Positions 56,022-64,000 of a stretch of DNA of 64,000 nucleotides are shown piece by piece. The translations under genes were made by a program, and so were the position numbers. The DNA comes from Sterolibacterium sp. GTDB lineage: Bacteria > Pseudomonadota > Gammaproteobacteria > Burkholderiales > Rhodocyclaceae. The notes below the pieces were generated by a model that was not told where the DNA came from, searched no databases, and was given only the letters and a program-made list of their open reading frames with translations. Positions within the stretch are counted from its first letter, which is position 1, and the number at the start of each line of letters is the position of its first letter. Where the stretch lies: the NCBI GenBank assembly GCA_028713555.1, contig JAQTOA010000003.1, positions 124,001 to 188,000 on the forward strand. Direction: 5' to 3'.

Positions 56022-57430
56022 GGAGTTGACTTGGCGCCCTGGCTGTCAGGGCCAGGCTCGGACAGCCAGCCGTTGATGAGCTTGATTTCCTCTTCATTCA
56101 GCGAACCCACCAATCCTTGCAAACGCACGCGGGCCATCAGGTAAAGATAGCGAGCTTGCGCCAGATCGCGCCGAACATTCATGCGCTGCTGATGAGCATT
56201 CAGGATATCGACCTGGGTGCGCGTTCCGGCCTGGTAGCCTTTCTGGTTCGAAAACACGGCTTGATCGGATGAACGCTCGGCCTGCTCCAACGCCTTGACC
56301 TTCAAGACACCCTCGGCAACGTTCTGGAATTCCTTGCGTATCTGCATGTCGACATCACGCCGTTTGGCTTCATATTGCTGCTGGTACTTGTCCAGGCTGG
56401 CCAGGGCCTGGCGCACGCTGGCATCGACGTAGCCCCCGGAAAAAATGGGAATATTGACTTGCACACCCACCTGTGAGGTCAGGTAAAGCTGATGAATGGT
56501 GGTTTCGTTGGCGCTATTACTCCGGCTGCGCTGAGCCACCAAATCCACCGTCGGCATATGTCCGGCCTTGGCCTTTTCCACTTCCTGTTGGGATGATTCA
56601 ATATTTGCCCGCATGGCGCGCAACTCGGCATTGACTTCTTCTCCGCGCGCGATCCACTCTTCCTGATCGGCCGGCATGGGCGGGATCAGTTCCATCCGCG
56701 CCGGATTCAGTAGAGCCAGATTTTCCGCCGGTTGATTGATGATCACTTGCAACTGGCGGCGCGTGTAGCCGACGTTCTGGCGTGCCTCAAGTTCCTGCGC
56801 CAAGACCATGTCATAACGCGCCTGGGCATCGTCGATGTCGGTGCGCGTTCCTTGACCAGCCGCAAAAAAACGTTTGGCGCCCTGCAATTGAGCACCATAA
56901 GCTTCCTTTTGCGAGAGTACCAAGGCCAGTTGATCTTGCGCCATCAGGGCTTCGAAATAGGCGCCGCTCAGACGCACCAGCAAATCCTGCAGGCTCTTGT
57001 CCAAAGAGGCTTCCGCACTGGCTACCTGCGATTGCGCCTGCCGGTATTGGGCAAAGCTATATTTTCGATACACCGGCTGGCGCAGGCTCAGCCCGTAATT
57101 TGAGCTGAAGTACTGGTAGTTACTATAATTGGTCGCGCCGAGAAACCCCGGCGTCGCGCTATTCGTATCACTCTTGAAGCGCGACAGATTGCTCGACAAA
57201 TTGGGCAAGAGTTGGGAACGAGCCATCGGTATGGCTTCGCGACTGGCTGCGGTTTCTGCACGCGCTGCTTGATAACTGGGATCCTGCTGCAGCGCCAGTT
57301 GATAGCTTTGTATCAGGTTTATGGCATTTGCCGCCGGGGAAAACATCATTGCCCAAGCCAGGGTGCTGGCAACCGTGCCCAGTCGGTAAAGGGAAGCAGG
57401 CGATCGGAGACGAATTTCTCTGCGCTTCAT
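56018..57430 (-). CDS. TolC-family outer-membrane channel of a type I secretion system
   Basis: A 470-residue outer-membrane efflux protein: signal peptide ending in SPAANA, then two structural repeats of long helices and beta strands ([56 protein letters not shown]). It should form the outer-membrane duct of the type I system encoded just upstream, since it follows the HlyD-type gene by only 3 bp. Last gene of the operon. Confidence 0.93.
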   Translation of the reverse strand: MKRREIRLRSPASLYRLGTVASTLAWAMMFSPAANAINLIQSYQLALQQDPSYQAARAETAASREAIPMARSQLLPNLSSNLSRFKSDTNSATPGFLGATNYSNYQYFSSNYGLSLRQPVYRKYSFAQYRQAQSQVASAEASLDKSLQDLLVRLSGAYFEALMAQDQLALVLSQKEAYGAQLQGAKRFFAAGQGTRTDIDDAQARYDMVLAQELEARQNVGYTRRQLQVIINQPAENLALLNPARMELIPPMPADQEEWIARGEEVNAELRAMRANIESSQQEVEKAKAGHMPTVDLVAQRSRSNSANETTIHQLYLTSQVGVQVNIPIFSGGYVDASVRQALASLDKYQQQYEAKRRDVDMQIRKEFQNVAEGVLKVKALEQAERSSDQAVFSNQKGYQAGTRTQVDILNAHQQRMNVRRDLAQARYLYLMARVRLQGLVGSLNEEEIKLINGWLSEPGPDSQGAKSTP

Positions 57431-57433
57431 GGG

Positions 57434-58789
57434 TCACTCCTCTTTCATCGAAGCCGCCATGCGCTTGAGCAGCGGATGCAACAGATAGGTGAGCACTGTG
57501 CGCTCGCCGGTCTTGATTACCACCTCGGCCGGCATGCCGGCCTGCATTTGCCGGTTGCCGAGTTCCTTCATGCCTTCCGGCGTGATCGAGACACGCGCCA
57601 GATAGTAGGCGCTCTGCGGCTCGATAATCAAATCCGAGGAGACCGATTCCACTTTGCCTTGGGCCACCAGTGCAGGCGAGTGGGCAAAGGACGAGAAGCG
57701 CACATCAACCTCCAGCCCCGCCTTCACATTATCGATCAGATGCGGCGGCACCCTGGCTTCCAGCAGCAGGGCTTCATTTCTGGGAACGATGTCCATCAGC
57801 TTTTGGCCGGGGCCAATCACCGCACCCACCGATTGCACTGCCAGGCCGACCACCTGGCCTTCCGACGGGGCACGAATCACCGTGCGTCCCAATTCCTGGG
57901 TAGCTGCCTTGTACCTATCCGCATCGGCCTGCACCTCGCGGCGCACATCGGAGAGTTGGCCGTCGACCTCCTTGCGGTATTCCTGGCTGCGCTGGATCGC
58001 GCGCAACTTCATTTCGGCGATGGCGCGCCGACCGCGCAGAATATTGCCCTGCAAATCGGCGATGGCGCCCATCGATTCGGCGGCCATGCGCTCCAGTTCC
58101 AATTGCTTGTTGCGCGGGGCATAGCCTTCCTTGACCAGATCGCGCACCCCTTTGAGTTCTTCCTGGATATATTCGAGTTGGCTTTGGCGCGCCTTCAGCA
58201 CGCCTTCCGCGCCCTGGATCGAGGCTTCCTGCCCCTGGATCGATTCCTTGACAGCATCCATATCAGCTTGCAAGGCCATGCGCCTGGACTGGAACAACTG
58301 CTGCTGATTATTTATGGTCTGGCGGATATATGGGTCACTCTCCGCCTGCAACAAATCCGGATGAAATGTGATCTTGCCCTGGGCACCCTGTTCCGCCAGC
58401 AGACGCCCTTCCATGGCCCTGAGCGTCAGGTAATGCTGACGTATGGCCTCGTAATTGGCCTGCGACACCGCATCGTCGATGCTGATCAAAGGATCGCCCT
58501 GCTTGACGGATTGGCCTTCCTTGACCATCACCTGCTTGACGATGCCGCCGGACAGGTGTTGCACGGCTTTGCGCTTGGTTTCGATGGTAACCATGCCTTG
58601 GGTCGGCACGCCTTCATCGAGCGGCGCCAGGCCTGCCCACAACAGGAAGCCGCCGAAACCGAGGCCCAGTACCCACAAGCCGACGCGCGCCGGCTGGGAA
58701 GTATCGGTGGGCAGGATCAGCTCGCCTTCCAACGCGGGGGTCAGGGCAGTGCCTGGCTTGAGGGGTACGGACAAGTTCTGTGTGGCCAT
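57434..58789 (-). CDS. HlyD-family periplasmic adaptor of a type I secretion system
   Basis: A 451-residue membrane fusion protein. One N-terminal membrane helix (about 36-55), a barrel/lipoyl segment (GMVTIETKRKAVQHLSGGIV and VMVKEGQSVKQGDPLISIDD), a long coiled-coil hairpin (about 150-300) and a C-terminal barrel ending in the family motif GMPAEVVIKTGERTVLTYLL. The last segment is the HlyD/PrtE signature. ATG 58789 is chosen; the longer upstream frame lacks support. Starts 22 bp after the second exporter. Confidence 0.94.
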   Translation of the reverse strand: MATQNLSVPLKPGTALTPALEGELILPTDTSQPARVGLWVLGLGFGGFLLWAGLAPLDEGVPTQGMVTIETKRKAVQHLSGGIVKQVMVKEGQSVKQGDPLISIDDAVSQANYEAIRQHYLTLRAMEGRLLAEQGAQGKITFHPDLLQAESDPYIRQTINNQQQLFQSRRMALQADMDAVKESIQGQEASIQGAEGVLKARQSQLEYIQEELKGVRDLVKEGYAPRNKQLELERMAAESMGAIADLQGNILRGRRAIAEMKLRAIQRSQEYRKEVDGQLSDVRREVQADADRYKAATQELGRTVIRAPSEGQVVGLAVQSVGAVIGPGQKLMDIVPRNEALLLEARVPPHLIDNVKAGLEVDVRFSSFAHSPALVAQGKVESVSSDLIIEPQSAYYLARVSITPEGMKELGNRQMQAGMPAEVVIKTGERTVLTYLLHPLLKRMAASMKEE

Positions 58790-58811
58790 GATCGAATTCC
58801 TGATGAAAGGA

Positions 58812-60554
58812 TTAAACGGGTTGCGATGCGGGCGTTGTTCCGCTGGCTTGATTTCCCTGCGATGCTGCTTTTGGCTGCAAGGCAGCGATGACTTCATCAC
58901 GCGCTCCATAGCGCTGAATCACGCCATCAACGAGCACCAGAACACGGTCCGCGCTGCCGATGATGCTCAAGCGATGAGTGATCAGGAAGACCGTCTTGCC
59001 TTGCTGCTTCAAATCCTGGACGGCCTTGACCAGCGCCGCTTCGCCAGCGTCATCGAGATTCGAGTTGGGCTCATCGAGCACGATCAGGCTGGGATCGCCA
59101 TACATCGCGCGCGCCAGTCCAATGCGCTGGCGCTGTCCGCCCGACAGCAGGTTGCCCGCCTCGCCCATGGAAGTGTCATAGCCGCGCGGGAAGCGCAGGA
59201 TCATGTCATGCACGCCGGCGCGCCCAGCGGCCAGAATCACCTTTTCAGGGTCGATCGTACCGAAACGCGCAATGTTCTCGGCAATGGTGCCTTCGAAAAG
59301 TTCGATATCCTGCGGCAAATAGCCGAGAAATGGCCCCAATTCCTCACGGTTCCAGGTATTGATCGGTTCGCCGTCGACCAGCACGCGGCCTTCGACATAC
59401 GGCCAGATGCCGACCAAGCAGCGCGCCAGGGTGGATTTCCCCGAGCCCGAAGGGCCGATGATGGCAACCACCTCGCCGGCGGGAAAATCAGCGTTGAGTC
59501 CCTTAAGAATCGGTTGCGCGCGGCCAGGCGCTGTAGCGACCAGATTTTCAATCCTCAGATGCCCTTGGGGCGAGTCATGCACCAGGCCGGCATCGCGTTC
59601 CGGATGCTGGTTCAGCAACTCTTCCAGGCGCAAAAAGGCCTTGTGCGCCGCAATCGTGGATTTCCAGGTAGACACCATCAGGTCGATGGGTGCTGTGGCG
59701 CGCCCCATCAGCATATTGGCCGCAATCATGGCGCCCGTGCTGGCCAGGTCGCCTTCGATCAGCAGCATAGCTCCGGCGCCCAAAGTCAGGGACTGCTGCG
59801 TGTAACGCAGAAATTTACTGAGTGCCTGAACCCGCGCAGCCAGATCCTGAGCAGCATGGTTTATCCCCAGATGGCGCTGGTGGCGGACCTGCCACAGGCG
59901 GCGCAAATCGTCGAGCATGCCCATCGACTCGATCACCTCGGCGTTTCTGAGCTTGCTATGCACGTAGGCATTGACTTGCATGCCCGCCTCCATCGCCTTG
60001 TCGATAGGCGCATGGGTCAGGCGATGGCTCAGATAGGCAAGTCCGATCAGCATCAAGCAGAAGATCACCGACAGCAGGCCCAGCAGCGGATGCAGCATGT
60101 ACAGCACAAACATGTAGATCGGGGTCCAGGGCGCATCCATGAAGGCAAACAGTCCTTGGCCGGTCATGAACTGGCGCACATTGGTCAGGTCCGAAAATGC
60201 CTGCGCCGGGTTTCGGCCGAGCTGGTTCAGGTGCGCCTCGAAACTGGCGTTAAAGACCCGCGTGTTCAAATGCTCATCCAGTTTGACCCCGGTGCGCACC
60301 AACAAACGAGAGCGCGCCCACTCGGCAAACGCCATCACGGCAAAGAAAAACAACATCACCAGGGTCAGCGCAACGAGCGTGAACTCGCTGCGACTCAGCA
60401 TCACCCGGTCGAATACCTGCAACATGTACAGGGATGGTGTCAGCATCAGGAGGTTGACGACCATCGTAAAGATCACGCAAACGACGAATTCGCGCCGGAA
60501 TAACCACAGCGTGGCCGACAATTCGCTGCGCTCGAAGAAAGCAGGCTTTTTCAT
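58812..60554 (-). CDS. Type I secretion ABC exporter (permease/ATPase), second copy
   Basis: A 580-residue PrtD-type half transporter without C39 peptidase or peptidase-like N-terminal domain. Membrane domain of six helices (about 20-310), then the ATPase: Walker A GPSGSGKSTLARCL, Q-loop GYLPQDIELFEG, signature LLSGGQRQRIGLARAMYG, Walker B LIVLDEPNSNLDD, H-loop ITHRLS. All catalytic residues are present, so it should be active as a homodimer or with the product of the preceding gene. It should move a protein with a C-terminal signal. Confidence 0.94.
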   Translation of the reverse strand: MKKPAFFERSELSATLWLFRREFVVCVIFTMVVNLLMLTPSLYMLQVFDRVMLSRSEFTLVALTLVMLFFFAVMAFAEWARSRLLVRTGVKLDEHLNTRVFNASFEAHLNQLGRNPAQAFSDLTNVRQFMTGQGLFAFMDAPWTPIYMFVLYMLHPLLGLLSVIFCLMLIGLAYLSHRLTHAPIDKAMEAGMQVNAYVHSKLRNAEVIESMGMLDDLRRLWQVRHQRHLGINHAAQDLAARVQALSKFLRYTQQSLTLGAGAMLLIEGDLASTGAMIAANMLMGRATAPIDLMVSTWKSTIAAHKAFLRLEELLNQHPERDAGLVHDSPQGHLRIENLVATAPGRAQPILKGLNADFPAGEVVAIIGPSGSGKSTLARCLVGIWPYVEGRVLVDGEPINTWNREELGPFLGYLPQDIELFEGTIAENIARFGTIDPEKVILAAGRAGVHDMILRFPRGYDTSMGEAGNLLSGGQRQRIGLARAMYGDPSLIVLDEPNSNLDDAGEAALVKAVQDLKQQGKTVFLITHRLSIIGSADRVLVLVDGVIQRYGARDEVIAALQPKAASQGNQASGTTPASQPV

Positions 60555-60583
60555 GGATTAGGCTCTGTCATTGATTCTTAGTA

Positions 60584-62326
60584 TTAGGCGGCGACGGACT
60601 GCAGTGCCCCGGCCCCGGCAGAAGGCGCGACAGCCGCTTGAGCGCCACGCTGCAAGGCCGCCAGCACCTCATCGCGCGACCCATACGCCTTCACCTGTCC
60701 ATCCTGCAAGATCAGCATCAGATCCACCGCCGCTAGCACGCTGGTGCGGTGGGTGATCACGATGATGGTTGTGCCCATGGCTTTCAGGGCGAGCAGGGTT
60801 TGCACCAGCGCCTGTTCGCCCGCCTCATCCAGGCTGGAGTTGGGCTCGTCGAGCACGATGAAGCGTGGATTGCCGTAGATGGCGCGCGCAAGTCCGACCC
60901 GCTGACGCTGCCCTCCGGACAGGAAACAGCCATCGTCACCAATACGGGTTTCATAGCCCTGCGGCAGGCACAGGATAGTTTCATGCAAGCCCACCGCCCG
61001 CGCCGCCACTTCGACCTGGGCCATGTCCACGTGGCTGAAGCGAGCAATATTCTCTGCCAGGGTACCGTCGAAAAGCTCCACATCCTGCGGCAAATAGCCG
61101 ATATGCGGTCCCAGTTCAGACTTGTTCCAAGGGAAAATATCCACCCCATCCAGCCGCACCTTGCCATTCGCCGCCGGCCATACGCCGACCATCAGACGCG
61201 CCAGCGTGGTCTTGCCCGAAGCCGAGGGTCCGACGATGGCGACCACTTGTCCGGCCGGGACCACGAACGACACGCCGCGGATGATGGCTGCCGCCGAGCC
61301 CGGCGCGCCGGCAACCACGCCCTCGACCGAGAGCAGGCCTTTGGGCGGGGGTAGCGCCATGCCCGGCTGCTTGGGCGGCACCGCTTGCAGCAACTTGTCC
61401 AGTCGGCCATAGGCATCGCGCGCATTCACTACCTGTTTCCACATCCCGATCAACTGCACGATCGGCGCCAGGACACGACCGCCAATGACCGATGCGACGA
61501 TCATCATGCCGCCGCTACCGGAAAACTGCCCGAGAACAGTCAGCCAGCAACCCGCCCCGAGCAGCAAGGAAGAAAGTGTCATTTGCACGAACTTGGAGGA
61601 AGCGGCGTAGCCGCCGGCGTGATCGGAGGCCAGCGCCTGCATGAATAAAAACTCTTTCTGGCGCTTCATCCAGCGGCTGTGAATATTGGTTTGCATGCCC
61701 ATGGCTTCGATCACCTGCGCATTGCGCAAGCTGCCATTGGCGTAGTTCTGCGCACCAATCGCGGCGCGGTTGGCAGCCGTCAGAGGCGGCTGGGTATCGC
61801 GTTCGGTAAAATAGGCCAGGCCAACCGACAGCAGCGCGCCAACCAGCGACATGAATCCCATGGTCGTGTTGATCATGAACAATACCACGATGTAGAGCAA
61901 GGCTAATGGGACATCCATGAAGGCGGTCACGGCGGGACTGGCTATAAAGTCGCGGATGCTGCGCAGATCGCCGAGCACCTGGCTGGATGCCCCGGGGATG
62001 CGCCGTAGATTGGCTTCGAAGACGGTATTGAAGACGCGCTCGCTCATCTGCGTATCGAACTTGAGACCAGCCTGTCGCAATATCCCGGTACGCACCCATT
62101 CCAGCAATTCCATCAGCACATAGCAACCAATTACCATCAAGGTCAACATAGCCAGGGTCGTATGGCTGCGGCTATTCACCACCCGGTCATACACTTCCAG
62201 CATATATACCGTCGGCATTATCACCAGGATGTTGGTGAAAAAGCTAAAAATCATCGTGCGCTGGAAAAACGGCTTCAGCGCCAACAGCGCTTTGTGCAAT
62301 TCTGAATTTTGGTTGGCTGGATTCAT
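60584..62326 (-). CDS. Type I secretion ABC exporter (permease/ATPase), first copy
   Basis: A 580-residue protein of the same type and length as the next gene. Walker A GPSASGKTTLARLM, Q-loop GYLPQDVELFDG, signature FLSGGQRQRVGLARAIYG, Walker B FIVLDEPNSSLDE, H-loop ITHRTS. Both copies keep every catalytic motif. Tandem full exporters in one type I operon suggest a heterodimer or two substrates. ATG 62326 is preferred to GTG 62332. It lies 30 bp after the TnpB-like gene on the same strand. No secreted substrate (RTX repeats) is visible in the window. Confidence 0.93.
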   Translation of the reverse strand: MNPANQNSELHKALLALKPFFQRTMIFSFFTNILVIMPTVYMLEVYDRVVNSRSHTTLAMLTLMVIGCYVLMELLEWVRTGILRQAGLKFDTQMSERVFNTVFEANLRRIPGASSQVLGDLRSIRDFIASPAVTAFMDVPLALLYIVVLFMINTTMGFMSLVGALLSVGLAYFTERDTQPPLTAANRAAIGAQNYANGSLRNAQVIEAMGMQTNIHSRWMKRQKEFLFMQALASDHAGGYAASSKFVQMTLSSLLLGAGCWLTVLGQFSGSGGMMIVASVIGGRVLAPIVQLIGMWKQVVNARDAYGRLDKLLQAVPPKQPGMALPPPKGLLSVEGVVAGAPGSAAAIIRGVSFVVPAGQVVAIVGPSASGKTTLARLMVGVWPAANGKVRLDGVDIFPWNKSELGPHIGYLPQDVELFDGTLAENIARFSHVDMAQVEVAARAVGLHETILCLPQGYETRIGDDGCFLSGGQRQRVGLARAIYGNPRFIVLDEPNSSLDEAGEQALVQTLLALKAMGTTIIVITHRTSVLAAVDLMLILQDGQVKAYGSRDEVLAALQRGAQAAVAPSAGAGALQSVAA

Positions 62327-62356
62327 GCGCACACTCGCAATATGGTTGGCAAACAG

Positions 62357-63001
62357 TTAGGCAATTTTCAGTTCCTCTTGAGGAGCCTGGAGAGAATTAT
62401 TTTCCGACAGCACAATCAAATATTCCGGCAGTTCCGCAGCGGATTCAGCGGCAATACTTTGCACTTCCGTCAGATCGTCCTGGGCAGAAAACCAGAAAAC
62501 CAGTTGATATCCCTGAGCCGTATTCGACAACACGATCTCGCGCAGTTTTTCCTGGTGAAAACGCACCAAGTCCTCCGGCTTCAAATCCAGCTGAAAGCGC
62601 ATCCGGCCATCCAGGGTGTACATTGACAATTGCCCATCCTTTAGGCTCAAGGTATGGCGATCGAAGTACACTGGGGAATTGGCCATGAATTTCAGCAAGG
62701 GCAGCGCCTGTGCGGGATGCTTGGTCACGTTCCAAGGACTGTTGGGATGTTGCAACACCAGCCGGCAAGTCCGCGATACCGAATAGATGGCATTACAAAC
62801 CATTTGCGAGCCAATCTTTGGAAAACGCTCCCGCAGCGCACGATAGGCCAAGTGATGCAACGTCACCCGATTCCAGCAGCGGGTCTGCTGAACCACCGGT
62901 GCCAGCGCATTACATACTTCGGCAAAAGCCGTTTGCAAGTCGCTCAAACGTGCCGTCTGCTCAGTGGAGGTGTTGAGAGGAACGCGAAGACAAAAGTTCA
63001 T
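62357..63001 (-). CDS. Protein resembling the N-terminal half of TnpB/IS605 OrfB, RuvC domain absent
   Basis: A 214-residue protein of unknown function. By eye it follows the layout of TnpB proteins before the nuclease: an N-terminal strand (CLRVPLNTSTEQTARLSDLQ), helices with CNALAPVVQQTRCWNRVTLH, YRALRERFPKIGSQMVCNAI, then YFDRHTLSLKDGQLSMYTLD and GRMRFQLDL, and a strand pair LREIVLS / YQLVFWF. In TnpB the RuvC-I Asp would come next; here the protein ends after about 35 acidic residues. So any role would be in nucleic-acid binding, not cutting. It starts a same-strand run with the type I secretion genes. ATG 63001 sits inside a perfect inverted repeat and lacks a ribosome site. Confidence 0.55.
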   Translation of the reverse strand: MNFCLRVPLNTSTEQTARLSDLQTAFAEVCNALAPVVQQTRCWNRVTLHHLAYRALRERFPKIGSQMVCNAIYSVSRTCRLVLQHPNSPWNVTKHPAQALPLLKFMANSPVYFDRHTLSLKDGQLSMYTLDGRMRFQLDLKPEDLVRFHQEKLREIVLSNTAQGYQLVFWFSAQDDLTEVQSIAAESAAELPEYLIVLSENNSLQAPQEELKIA

Positions 63002-63034
63002 ATAGGAAATACTAACACAGATTTCCTATATGAA
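62997..63034. promoter_or_regulatory. Perfect 14-bp inverted repeat over the start codon of the TnpB-like gene
   Basis: TTCATATAGGAAAT (62997-63010) and ATTTCCTATATGAA (63021-63034) are exact reverse complements around a 10-nt loop. The ATG at 62999-63001 (minus strand) lies in the inner part of one arm. In RNA the start codon would be buried in a 14-bp stem, and the only AGGA sequence nearby would pair in the other arm. It could instead be a DNA operator for a dimeric regulator, or a former transposon-end palindrome. Confidence 0.75.
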
Positions 63035-63828
63035 GCAACAGGGGAAATTTCACGGGGGGAATTTTAGGGGGCACATATTTGTGCCACCAGTAAATACCGT
63101 CCCGCTGTCCACACCTGCAGGGAACAGTTCTGACTACATAATGCTATGTTATTTTAATATCAACCAGTTACACTAAACTTTGTAACTGCCGGTAGCTACC
63201 GCCCACGCGCCACTCAACTATACGCGGTAACTTTCCAACCAGATGTGACCTCGTCCTGTGGCGAATTCGTTTTGCCCGACAGCAAGTTCTGGCCGATGCG
63301 TTCCGCCCCACCGACTTCCCGCCTATAGCATGCTGCGATGCCAAGTTTCATTACTCAGGTGTATAGGCCGGGAATATCCGAAACGAATGTGCGAGAACAT
63401 AGGTGACACTGTGGTGCTGTTGACGCGGTTTGTGGAAATTGACTTCCATGACATATTGATGATGGAAGTAAGCGCGGCAGAGGCTGTCGCTCTGCAGCGA
63501 CGGCACGGAACGCGATGGGCAGCTTCAATAGGGCGTTGTAGGTTCGTAACTGTCGCCCCTTGAATTGTTCGGGTCGCCGCAGCCGTGTTGGTTTATCATA
63601 GCAGCCGTGCGCCTCCGTGGCGCAGTTCAAGCTTGTGGCTTGCGTCATGAGACGCTCGGCAATTTTCATGGCAACCATAAAGCAATTTTGAAACCGGATC
63701 ATCGAGCGTTTTCTTTCGCTCCAGTTCTCACACCCTATTCCCCAATAAATATTTTCACAACTCATGTCCATGCATGCCAACGAATTATTCAGGGGTCTCT
63801 CGTTTCAGTTAGCCCGTAGGAACTTCCT
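63035..63828. other. 794-bp gap between TnpB-like gene and glycosyltransferase
   Basis: The two neighbours diverge, so promoters for both are expected here. Composition is less GC-rich than the rest of the window, with AT-rich runs near 63135-63180. Open frames at 63258-63563 and 63565-63819 (plus) and 63355-63780 (minus) lack ribosome sites and family features. No repeat, tRNA or clear promoter could be identified. Confidence 0.5.
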
Positions 63829-64000
63829 TTGAAAGTCTTGCATTTTGGCAGATATTATTCTCAGCATTTTGGTGGGACGGAAAGCCATGTGAGGTCCTTA
63901 CTTGACTGTCTGCAGCATCACATACTGGTAACCAACGTAGTAGCCAATGAGACCTGCAGAACTGAAGTTGTCCGCAGGGGCGAGTACGACATCCACAAAA
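63829..64000 (+). CDS. Glycosyltransferase (GT4-type), N-terminal fragment
   Basis: Open to the right edge. From TTG 63829, with AGGAA six bases upstream, it reads LKVLHFGRYYSQHFGGTESH and VRSLLDCLQ, then a strand ILVTNVVAN. This is the typical start of a GT-B glycosyltransferase of family 4, with the glycine loop (FGGTE) that contacts the donor nucleotide sugar. Such genes belong to exopolysaccharide or O-antigen clusters, so the window probably ends at the edge of one. Only 57 codons are visible, so donor and acceptor cannot be inferred. Confidence 0.8.
   Translation, partial: MKVLHFGRYYSQHFGGTESHVRSLLDCLQHHILVTNVVANETCRTEVVRRGEYDIHK

Noticed and set aside
58455..60503. 682-codon open frame on the plus strand
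   Set aside because: Antisense to the second ABC exporter, with His/Gln-rich low-information translation and no motifs.
62357..63001. Reading the TnpB-like gene as an active transposon nuclease
   Set aside because: There is no RuvC domain, no TnpA partner and no second transposon end in view, so an active IS605-type element is not supported.
63258..63819. Open frames of 84-141 codons in the right-hand gap, both strands
   Set aside because: No ribosome sites, no domain patterns, and they overlap each other.

Overview
The window is a 64-kb, GC-rich chromosomal segment from a Gram-negative bacterium, most likely a betaproteobacterium of Rhodocyclales or a related order. This rests on gene order and family types: divergent gatCAB / mreBCD-mrdA-rodA-rlpA-dacC, then dat-ybeD-lipB-lipA; aceE-aceF-lpdA with a lipoyl domain on the Lpd subunit; a DUF721-M23 pair; and a bacteriohemerythrin signalling protein. 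I saw no tRNA, rRNA, CRISPR array or intact insertion sequence. A degraded IS110-type transposase fragment lies in front of aceE.

Layout. 1-2.0 kb: end of a hybrid histidine kinase plus a receiver-kinase protein. 2.4-5.9 kb: quinone oxidoreductase, ParA-like ATPase, AsnRS, small secreted protein. 5.9-8.3 kb (minus): folD-purE-tsaC/sua5. 8.3-10.8 kb (minus): iorAB. 11.1-13.4 kb (minus): malic enzyme with a phosphotransacetylase-like domain. 13.5-13.75 kb: IS110 remnant. 13.95-20.0 kb: pyruvate dehydrogenase operon. 20.2-28.0 kb: signalling cluster (GAF-PAS-GGDEF-EAL-REC protein, membrane histidine kinase, hemerythrin-histidine kinase, double receiver protein). 28.4-34.8 kb (minus): Cus-type copper/silver efflux operon cusFCBA. 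35.0-39.3 kb: DUF721, M23 peptidase, NlpC/P60 lipoprotein, ElaB/YqjE/YqjK envelope cluster, exonuclease III. 39.3-40.6 kb: pyrE and a DUF4124-like protein. 40.7-41.8 kb: two toxin-antitoxin pairs facing each other. 41.8-45.1 kb (minus): gatCAB. 45.2-53.2 kb: rod-shape and peptidoglycan genes. 53.3-56.0 kb: D-amino acid aminotransferase and lipoate synthesis. 56.0-62.3 kb (minus): type I secretion system with two tandem ABC exporters, HlyD-type adaptor and TolC-type channel. 62.4-63.0 kb (minus): a gene resembling the N-terminal half of TnpB without the RuvC nuclease. 63.8 kb to the end: start of a glycosyltransferase.

How the genes fit together. Pyruvate dehydrogenase needs lipoylated E2, and lipB-lipA supply the cofactor. 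Malic enzyme and IorAB feed the same pyruvate/acetyl-CoA node. mreBCD, mrdA, rodA, rlpA, dacC, the M23 and NlpC/P60 enzymes and dat all belong to cell-wall growth.

Two items stand out. (1) Two short structured repeat modules occur at gene borders. Module B lies directly against the start codons of aceF and dat, ends in their Shine-Dalgarno sequence, and has base-paired ends that differ between the copies by compensating changes. Module A lies after aceE and after rodA and also shows compensating changes. (2) A RuvC-less TnpB-like gene sits at the head of the type I secretion operon, with a perfect 14-bp inverted repeat across its start codon.
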